Origin: Nyssa sinensis
Lineage: Eukaryota; Streptophyta; Magnoliopsida; Cornales; Nyssaceae
Assembly (NCBI GenBank): GCA_008638375.1
Contig: CM018038.1
Coordinates: forward strand, 32,130,383 to 32,194,382
DNA: 64,000 nt
Direction: 5' to 3'
This document shows positions 57,197 through 64,000 of this stretch, in pieces. Numbering within the stretch: the stretch's first letter is position 1; every line of letters begins with the position of its first letter. The position numbers and the translations under genes were made by a program. Below the pieces are notes generated by a model, which did no database searches, was not told where the DNA came from, and saw only the letters and a program-made list of their open reading frames with translations.

Positions 57197-59131
57197 ATGT
57201 CTGGTTTTGAGTCACGCTTTGGTTCGGGCAGTCCTTCCGAGACCGTTCCTCAATTGCAGTTAGTGAATCTTCCATCCGTAGATATTGATGAGAACAGATT
57301 GGTAGAACCCCCCTCTAGTCCGGGGGTTAGGATTGTTGATGCATTTGATGAGCCCCCGAATAGGGCTGGTAAGACTTCTGGTCTATCCGGTTACAGAGAG
57401 GAGGGTGAAAGTGTAATCACCGAAAGTATGTTGAAGGAATTATGGGCGAAGTTCAAACTTCCCACAAATGTTACTTTCAGGGTCCCAGATTCTGAGGATC
57501 GCCCAAGCGACGTCAGAGAGTGAGAAATCTGTGCCTATCTGGCCTGGTTTGAAATGGGTCTTACACTTCCCCTTCCTGATATAATAAAACAATTCTTTTG
57601 TTGGTTTAACCTTTGCCCCGCAGACTTGAACCTTAACAGTTGGAGACATCTGTTGAGCTTCATCGTGTTAGGGCATATGAATAATGTCGAGGTGTCCCTC
57701 GATTTGGTCCGTAGCAATATGGATCTAAAACTTCAAAAGGCGGAGGGCCTTTATTATATGTCTTTTAATAGCGGGTTCAGGCCCCTTACTTTTGTGCCCT
57801 CCTCCAACAAGACCTGGAAGAAGTGGTACTTTTTTATTAAAGGAGGATGGGAATTCAAGAACTTCGAAGGTCAACCCTCCGCATTCCCTCGAACCACTGG
57901 GCCAAGGGGTGAGGCTCAACTTTTCCGTGGCTGTATTGATTTCGTTTTGTCTGTCGATTATTGAACTGATCAATTTCTGTGCTTACTTTGCAATCAGGGG
58001 TGCGTGGAAGAGACCAGACTTCTCCCCCACGATTCAGAAGCAATATAAGAAGCTCTTGAAGCCCAGCATTCGACACCATTCTTCTATTGTTAAACCGGAT
58101 AGATTGATGGCTGCCAGGGGGAGTGTTGATGAGATTGCTGGCAATGTGATGGCTTAGTGGGAGACCGGGCCATCGCCGCTCGTGGCGGCGGAGGAGGCTT
58201 CCTCTTCAGTGGTTCCTCCCGCTCAAAAGAAGCGGAGGTTAGTTCTGTCCTCTCCTGAGCCTGCGGAGGGGGAGGGAGAGGCTCTTGTCCCTATCTCGGT
58301 GGTCCCTCCAGTCCCGTCTCGTCGAGCGCGTAAGGGGGAATCGTCATCGGTGGCTCCTGATGCTGTCGATCAGGAGGCCAAGAGGATTCTGAGGGACTTC
58401 TGGGCTAAAGGCTTAGTTAAACTCAAGCCTCAGAAGTCGGGGAAGCTTCTTGCTGACTTAACCGCTCTTCAGGTTAAGGTGAGTTCGTCGGGCCCTTACT
58501 TTTCTTTTCCCCTTTCTTCAAGTGTTTATGCTGGTATTGAACTTGTTTATTTTGTATTATGCAGACCCTGCACACCCTTTCTGCTCTGGTGGAGGTTTCT
58601 CCATCTGCGGAGGAGTTGGACCAACTCAAGGACAATCTGGACGATCTGGGACTCCAGCTTGGTACTGCTCGGTCGGAGGCTCACGACTCTGCGGAGAAGT
58701 TGAAGGAGTGTCAGAACTCCTTGACTGTGATGGAGTCGGAGAGGAACCTTGCCGTTGAGCAGGCAAAGAGGTTGCAGGTGGAGATGAACGGCTTGCGGTA
58801 TCAGCACCGTAGACAGCTCGATGAAGCCGTGGAGCAGGCATTGATGGATAATGAGGAGGAAATGAGGTCGAAGCTGGAAGGAATGACCCATCGCTTGATT
58901 ACGTTTGGGTTCAATAACTTCCGCTCTCGGCTTCTTGCCAAGTTTCCTGACCTGGATGTCTCCTCTATTGTGCCGCCTGGATCTGAACCTTCAGAGGTTG
59001 TTATCCAGGGTGAAGTGGCTGATGTCCTCCCTACCGATCCCACGGAAGAGGTTGTACCGACTGAGGTGGTTGATACTGCTCCTGCTGATCCTTCTCCAGT
59101 CGCTGATCCTGTTCCTGCTGATCAGGCTTAG
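57197..59131 (+). pseudogene. Opposite-strand unit 1: PF04195-like domain plus coiled coil
   Basis: The ATG at 57197 (GCCATGT; preferred over 57170 for context) opens MSGFESRFGSGSPSE. After one TGA at 57521 the frame continues with a segment resembling Pfam PF04195 ('putative gypsy type transposon'): MGLTLPLPDIIKQFFCWFNL, then SWRHLLSFIVLGHMNN, then WKKWYFFIKGGWEF. Near 57910-58000 the frame changes (intron or shift), followed by RGAWKRPDFSPTIQKQYKKL and a stop at about 58155. A Pro/Ser-rich linker (58182-58330) then leads to a GTGAGT donor (58479), TATTATGCAG acceptor (58564) and a C-terminal coiled coil ending DPVPADQA. The function is unknown. A structural or DNA-binding role is only a guess. 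Confidence 0.7.
58479..58564 (+). other. Intron in opposite-strand unit 1
   Basis: Eighty-six bases from GTGAGTTCG to TTGTATTATGCAG, T-rich near the acceptor. Removing it joins LTALQVK to TLHTLSALVEV in phase 0 and opens a heptad-rich C-terminal region. Lying on the strand opposite to pol, it would not be spliced from the retroelement's genomic RNA. Confidence 0.65.
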
Positions 59132-59599
59132 GATGTATATTTTGCTATTTTCAACTTCCAATGTACTTGAAATATACATTCGTTAATGGAACAGTCTTTT
59201 GCTTGATGCTCGTCTTCTTAATTATATTGCTCTGTAGTATTTGTGCACGTCTTGAGTTGTACTGCTCTGTAGTGCTTTAATTTGTAGTTGATGGTGGTAA
59301 TTGTTGCAAGTAGTGCTGCTCTGGAGTTTAACTTCTTTTGAAAACATTTCAAAGCTGACTGTTCTGAATCCGGAGACTTAATAATGAATGGACATTTCGT
59401 GATTGTAGTTCGGTTGATCAGCACTTCTGCCTTCAGATCTGTTAAGACAAGGACCAAGAAACCTCATAGTTGATGGACCTCTGCTGTATACGAGACCCAT
59501 CAAGTGTTAATGACCTGGAGAAACTGTCATGTCATATACGTGGAAAAGACCAGAAAGTCTGTACATTACGTATGTGGCTTTGCCTTTTGCTTCTCCCGA

Positions 59600-59720
59600 G
59601 AGGGCAGTTTAATGTCTTATTTATTGCAACTCCGTCGTTTGGGATTTTGAAGTTGACTTTTCGCCTAACCGTTGCGACGGTTCAACTGGGTGGCCTTTGG
59701 TCTTTGAAGGCCTATATAAA
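59600..59720 (+). promoter_or_regulatory. Promoter of opposite-strand unit 2, related to that of unit 1
   Basis: TATATAAA at 59713-59720, preceded by GTTTAATGTCTTATTTATTG (from 59607) and CCTAACCGTTGCGACGGTTC (from 59664). Matches the unit 1 block at 56907-57014 in order and spacing (GTTTAATG to TATA 106 versus 100 bases). Confidence 0.65.
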
Positions 59721-59820
59721 TGGAGGAGGATCATACGGTTGCGCTCAATCATTTCGTTCCCAACTGTTCCCTCGTAGGAGAGTTTTTAGATGTTCTTCCA
59801 AAACTGCTGTTTATTCGGAA

Positions 59821-60174
59821 ATGATTGACGATCTTCAGTCTGAGTTGGGAATGATTAAACTGTGGCCGAGAGTTAACCTTCCCTTTGATTCAGTCTCCAA
59901 GGAAGGGTTAGAGGAGGTTGAGACCTTCTTGTCCATCTTGGCATCCGGTCGAGATTTCTCTGATGGCAGGTGGTCCCTCCTTGATTCAACCGAGGCTTGG
60001 AGCATCGGTGATGAAGACGAAGGTGAGATGCTTCCTTCCCTTTGCATTCCGGCAGACACCCTTGCTCAAATCGACGGGGGTGTGACAACTGCTCTGAGGG
60101 AGATGAATGGGGGCTGTTTCCTCCCCTTTGTGACTTGGCAGAGACCCTTGCTTCAATCGGCTGGGGCGTCATGA
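59821..60174 (+). CDS. Opposite-strand unit 2: small acidic protein, unknown
   Basis: The ATG at 59821, 101 bases after the TATA box, opens a 117-residue frame: MIDDLQSELGMIKLWPRVNL, SKEGLEEVETFLSILASGRD, then an acidic AWSIGDEDEGEMLPSLCIPA, ending PLLQSAGAS. The frame is open upstream to 59470, but that ATG precedes the TATA box, so the inner start is preferred. No domain is recognised. A tandem echo is visible: LPSLCIPADTLAQIDGGVTT resembles LPFVTWQRPLLQSAGAS. An AATAAA at about 60284-60289 is a fitting polyadenylation signal. Confidence 0.55.
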   Translation: MIDDLQSELGMIKLWPRVNLPFDSVSKEGLEEVETFLSILASGRDFSDGRWSLLDSTEAWSIGDEDEGEMLPSLCIPADTLAQIDGGVTTALREMNGGCFLPFVTWQRPLLQSAGAS

Positions 60175-60589
60175 TATAGTGGCTTTTTTGTAGTAGCCTA
60201 TGTAATGGTGTTTCTGTTGTAGCCTTCGGCGTACTTGTTCTGTTTCCAGTCTTTTTGTACTGATGTAAATCTACTGAATCATTAATAAAATTGAGTTCCT
60301 TCTTCTTGGATCTGGTGTTCTTCGTATTTGAATGGGCTCCTCTGTAAAACATTTTCTTGTGTATTTCTGGTATATGAATGTTCTGAGAATAGATCAGAGA
60401 AACTTAGAAAAATGCTTGAATCAAAGTACTTCACTTTTGATCGGTATTATGGTACTTGTTGCTCATTTGACAGTTAAGCCAAATATCATAAATATCAGAT
60501 CTAAGGCGTTCCGATCCAAGAAACTTTAGTTCATAGATGTTCGAAACTTCTGTCTTTGGATGGACTGGATCATAGAATCAGCTAATTGA

Positions 60590-61133
60590 AGATGGACCGG
60601 GCTCTGGAGGCCTGTGCATTAATAGATGGACCAAGTGCTGAGACTTGTACATTTATAGACCAGGCTCTGGAGGCCTGTGCATTAATAGATGGACCAAGTG
60701 CTGAGACTTGTACATTTTATGGACCAGGCTCTGGAGGCCTGTGCATTAATAGATGGACCAAGTGCTGAGACTTGTACATTTATGGACCAGGCTCTAGAGG
60801 CCTGTGGATTAATAGATGGACCAAGTACGAAGACTTGTACATTTAGGGACCAGGCTCTGGAGGCCTGTGCATTAATAGATGGACCAAGTGTTGAGACTTG
60901 TACATTTATGAACCAGGCTCTGGAGGCCTGTGCATTAATAGATGGACCAAGTACGAAGACTTGTACATTTATGGACCAGGCTCTAGAGGCCTGTGCATTA
61001 ATAGATGGACCAAGTGCTGAGACTTGTACATTTATGGACCAGGCTCTAGAGGCCTGTGCATTAATAGATGGACCAAGTACGAGACTTGTACATTTATGGA
61101 CCAGGCTCTGAGGCCTGTGCATTAATAGATGAA
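60590..61133. repeat. 63-bp minisatellite, nine copies
   Basis: GCTCT(G/A)GAGGCCTGTG starts at 60601, 60664, 60728, 60791, 60854, 60917, 60980, 61043 and (shortened, GCTCTGAGGCC) 61105. The period is 63, with one copy of 64 and one of 62. Each unit also holds GCATTAATAGATGGACCAAG and GAGACTTGTACATTTATGG. As 63 is divisible by 3 and the unit lacks stops in some frames, both strands show long repeat-coded frames of 140-146 residues. These are a by-product of the repeat. The array begins within about 15 bases of the end of the integrase frame. Confidence 0.92.
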
Positions 61134-61145
61134 CATTTTAAAGAA

Positions 61146-62090
61146 AACCTTTCTACTGATAATACTTCCACTAGTGTTCCACGTTCCATGGCCTAGGAAC
61201 AGGTTTCCCAGTCATGTCTTCTAGCCAGTAGGTGGTAGGTCGAACAACCTTTGTTACTCTGTAGGGGCCTTCCCAGTTTGGTGACAACTTTCCATGGTGG
61301 GATCCTTGGTGTTTTGAAAGACTCTTCTTAAGACGAAGTCTCCAACTTGAAAGCTGACTGTCTTGAGTCCTACCTTGGATTTGTTGACCATTCTCTGTTG
61401 ATAGGCTTCCATCCTGATGCTGGCTTGATCCCTTCTCTCTTCGAGCAAATCCAAGTTTTCCATCAGCTGCTGATCGTTGGATTCTTGGTCAAAGGCCTCA
61501 GTCCTCAGGGTTGGCATACCGATCTCAACCGGAATTACTGCTTCAGTTCCATAGGCTAGTGAGAAGGGAGTTTCTGAGGTAGGAGTTCTTCTGGTTGTTC
61601 TGTAGGCCCAAAGAACCCCAGGGAGTTCTTCTGCCCACTTCCCTTTGGCCTGTTCCAACCTTTTCTTTAACCCGTCAAGGATTGTTCAGTTGGTGACCTC
61701 TGCTTGCCCATTTGCTTATGGATGGCCTGGAAAGGCAAAGTGTTGCCTGATGTTGAGATTTTCGCAGAATGCCTTGAAGCCTTTACCAGTGAATTGTGTC
61801 CCATTGTCCGAGATAATTACACGTGGTATGCCGAACCTGCACACAATGTTCTTCCAGGTGAAGTTCTCAACTTCTTTTTCTGTGATATGTGTTAAAGGCT
61901 CGGCTTCGGCCCATTTAGAGAAGTAGTCGATGGCCACCAAGAGATATTTCCTGTTCGGAGGGGCCCTTGGTAATGGACCCACGATGTCCATCCCCCACTG
62001 AGCAAAGGGCCAAGGGCTAGGAATCGGGATAAGCTCATGATGAGGTTGATGTTGGTACGGCGCAAATCTTGGCATTTGTCGCACTTTCGA
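61146..62090 (-). pseudogene. Tat element integrase
   Basis: The minus frame from 62084 gives the core with WGMDIVGPLPRAPPNRKYLL (first Asp), RVIISDNGTQFTGKGFKAFC (second Asp) and NGQAEVTN (Glu). Two stops flank the Glu block (TAA and TGA, about 61685-61715). The same frame continues 61658-61254 (WAYRTTRRTPTSETPFSLAY, then VGDFVLRRVF). A shift near 61270 moves to the frame encoding GKLSPNWEGPYRVTKVV and the last residues PWNVEH and WKYYQ near 61146. Confidence 0.87.
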
Positions 62091-62443
62091 ACATATTCTT
62101 TTGCCTGTTTCAGCTTGCCGGGCCAGTAGTAACCCTGTGATAGAGCTCGGTGGGCTATAATTCTGCCCCCATTATGATTCCCGCAGATTCCCTCATGTAT
62201 TTCAGCCAAGACATATTGTGACTCGTCTGGAACCAAGTATTTTAACAGAGGTTGAGAATACGACCTTCTGTAAAGCTTGTTATTCAGGATCAGGTACCGA
62301 GCCGCTCTGATTCGGATTCTCCTGGCTTTGTTTTTATCCTTTGGGAGGAGCCCGGATCTTAGGTACTGGAGGATTGGAGTCATCCAGTTCTGGGGCTGTT
62401 CATCAATTTGAGCAACTTGGGCTTCCTCAATACTGGGTCCTGG
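62085..62443 (-). pseudogene. Tat element H2C2 zinc-binding segment
   Basis: In the same frame as RT/RNase H but separated by the TAA at 62444-62446. It reads LVPDESQYVLAEIHEGICGN, HNGGRIIAHRALSQGYYWPG and YVRKCDKCQ, the integrase N-terminal HHCC region. The frame is lost near 62090, just before the catalytic core. Confidence 0.85.
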
Positions 62444-64000
62444 TTAAAAGGTGATTTTTACTGTGGAGTTTGCTTCAGACTTGAGGCGGGAGGCCATGTT
62501 AGCCAGAGCATCTGCTCTGCAGTTCTGACTTCTTTCAATTTTCTGGATAGTAAATGTCTGGAAGGAATGCTTCAAGTGGTTTACCAGTTCGGAGTACCGG
62601 AGCATCCTGTCATCTTTAATGGCAAATTCTCCCAAGACCTGGCTCACTACCAGTTGGGAATCAGAGAAGACGTCGAGGTTCTGAGCCTCGCATTCCAAGG
62701 CAAGCTTCATGCCTAAGATTAGGGCTTCATATTCGGCTTCATTATTAGAAGCTTTGAATCCCAGGCTGACTGCTTTTTCTGACGTGAGCCCATCAGGGGA
62801 CTGTAGTACCAGGCCTACCCCTGATCCTTGATCGGTTGACGATCCATCAATGTACAGCAGCCAGGTTCCCGAAGTTTCGGTGACTTGTGCTTTGTTCTGA
62901 AGTGCCGGGGTGAACTCGACTACGAAATCAGCTAAGGCCTGCCCTTTGATGAAGTTTCGGGGTCCGTATGATATGTCAAACTCCCCTAGCTCCACAGACC
63001 ACTTCACCAATCTTCCCGATACCTCAGGTTTCCTCAGTATTGACTTCAGAGGATAGGCAGTCGGGATCTTGATTGGATGGGCTTGGAAATAAGGTCGAAG
63101 CTTCCGAGCTAATATGACCAGGGCATAGGCCAGTTTCTCTACTTCTGGGTATCTTTTTTCCGTGTCAAGTAGTGCCCTACTGACGTAAAAAATAGGCCTC
63201 TGTACTCCTCTGTCCTGTCTGATTAACGCGGAGCTGACTACATTTTCGGAAACTGCAAGGTACAGGAGTAACTTTTCCCCTTGTAATGGTTTTGACAGGA
63301 GCTCTGGAGAGGCTAGATACTCCTTTAATTCTTGAAAGGATTTCTCGCATTCTTCCGTCCACTGCAGAGTTTTGCTGCCCTTCAAAGCTTTGAAGAAAGG
63401 TAGGCAGCGATCAGTGGATTTGGATATAAATCTGCTCAGGGCCGCAATCCTGCCATTCAGCGCCTGAATTTCCTTTCTGGTTTTTGGCGACTTTAGCCCA
63501 ATCAGGGCTTGGATCTGAGTGGGGTCTGCTTCGATACCCCTCTGAGAGACAATGTATCCCAAGAATTTTCCCTTCGTAACTCCGAAGGTGCATTTCGAGG
63601 AGTTGAGCTTCATCTTGTGCTGTCTGAGGATATCGAAGGTCTGGGCTAAGTGCTGGAGGTGGCTGCCTTTCTGAAGACTTTTTACCAGCATATCGTCGAT
63701 GTAAACCTCCATGGTGCTGCCGAGCAGTGGGCTGAACATCTTGTTCACCAACCGTTGATAAGTGGCTCCAGCATTCTTCAAACCGAAAGGCATCACTCTG
63801 TAGCAGTAGAGTCCTCTTTCAGTTATGAAGGCAGTCTTTTCTTGATCTGGGGGGTACATCTAGATTTGGTTGTATCCAGAGTAGGCATCCATAAAACTCA
63901 TGAGCTCATGCCCCGCGGTGGCGTCAACCAGTTGGTCTATTCTTGGCAGTGGAAAGCTGTCCTTGGGGCATGCTTTGTTGAGGTCTGTATAATCAACGCA
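62444..64000 (-). pseudogene. Tat element reverse transcriptase, RNase H and archaeal-type RNase H (partial)
   Basis: Begins outside the window. RT: VDYTDLNKACPKDSFPLPRI, MDAYSGYNQI, then a premature TAG at 63860-63862, then MYPPDQEKTAFITERGLYCY, VMPFGLKNAGATYQRLVNKM and MEVYIDDMLVKS (YIDD). Ty3 RNase H: LLLYLAVSENVVSSALIRQD and PIFYVSRALLDTEKRYPEVE, with KLAYALVILARKLRPYFQ. A second, archaeal-like RNase H follows (residues about 335-460 of the 63859 frame): WLLYIDGSSTDQGSGVGLVL, SNNEAEYEALILGMKLALEC, LDVFSDSQLVVSQVLGEF and RADALANMAS, with the D-E-D-D acids visible. Apart from the TAG, the 471-codon frame is intact. Confidence 0.9.

Larger units (their letters stand above)
56139..64000 (-). 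mobile_element. Tat-lineage Ty3/gypsy element (3' part; continues past the window)
   Basis: Minus-strand pol with RT, Ty3 RNase H, a second archaeal-type RNase H, H2C2 and integrase (61146-64000). A 63-bp minisatellite, two opposite-strand transcription units and a 668-bp 3' LTR (56139-56806) follow. The double RNase H, extra antisense frames near the 3' LTR and tandem repeats after pol are known traits of the Tat lineage (Ogre/Retand/Grande relatives). The left flank is Copia-D leader DNA. The probable target bases are TTAAT (56134-56138); the right side is outside the window. Pol has stops and a frameshift, so this copy is defective. Confidence 0.85.

Noticed and set aside
60682..61122. Long frames on both strands (140 and 146 residues) with a 21-residue repeat
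   Set aside because: They are produced by the 63-bp tandem repeat, whose period is divisible by three. There is no promoter or start context, and indels in copies 3 and 9 shift the frame.
56139..64000. An endogenous pararetrovirus or integrated virus
   Set aside because: The domain order RT, RNase H, archaeal-type RNase H, integrase, with an LTR and polypurine tract, fits a Tat-lineage Ty3/gypsy element. No movement protein or coat signature was seen.

Overview
This is nuclear DNA of a flowering plant, most likely a eudicot. The support is the AT-rich background, spliced exons, an RPS2/RPS5-type CC-NBS-LRR resistance-gene relic, and a mix of Ty1/copia, Ty3/gypsy (Athila and Tat lineages), LINE, SINE, hAT and fold-back elements. 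The species cannot be named from the sequence. Almost everything recognisable is transposable-element DNA. No rRNA, tRNA gene or CRISPR array was seen.

Layout. 1-3000: AT-rich intergenic DNA. 3.25-5.03 kb: two degraded LINE pieces, a zinc-binding 3' end followed by a reverse transcriptase. 5.09-5.87 kb: repeats including a 102-bp tandem duplication. 9.12-12.43 kb: the last two exons of the only host gene that looks functional. Its 2.9-kb intron carries a SINE tail and a LINE 3' end. 12.78-15.95 kb: a non-autonomous hAT-like element with an 8-bp target duplication. 17.9-21.9 kb: Copia-A (minus), with an internal deletion. 22.56-34.16 kb: a minus-strand CC-NBS-LRR pseudogene split by Copia-B (plus, 24.04-33.54 kb). 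Copia-B itself holds a 4.1-kb solo LTR with an internal SINE. 35.0-36.2 kb: fold-back (MITE-like) elements. 37.2-38.5 kb: the 3' pol of a decayed Ty3/gypsy element (minus). 38.6-43.4 kb: 5'-truncated Copia-C (plus). 43.4-56.1 kb: Copia-D (minus), split by an Athila-like element (45.74-53.28 kb). 56.14 kb to the window end: a Tat-lineage Ty3/gypsy element (minus).

Insertion order can be read from target-site duplications (TSDs): NBS-LRR gene, then Copia-B (GCTTG), then solo LTR (CCCAA). Separately, Copia-D, then the Athila-like element (CCAAA), with Copia-D probably also cut by the Tat element. The Athila-like LTRs are nearly identical, those of Copia-A differ moderately and those of Copia-B most, by hand count.

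The most unusual part is the Tat element at 56.1-64 kb. Its pol has a Ty3 RNase H plus a second archaeal-type RNase H. Between pol and the 3' LTR it carries two transcription units on the opposite strand, each behind a related promoter block with a TATATAAA box. The first encodes a PF04195-like ('putative gypsy type transposon') domain joined to a coiled coil, with at least one intron-like break. The second encodes a small acidic protein I do not recognise. A 63-bp minisatellite of nine copies sits between pol and these units. The second point of interest is the Athila-like element: it has lost protease, RT and most of integrase, but keeps gag and the remaining pol scraps in one continuous frame between near-identical LTRs.
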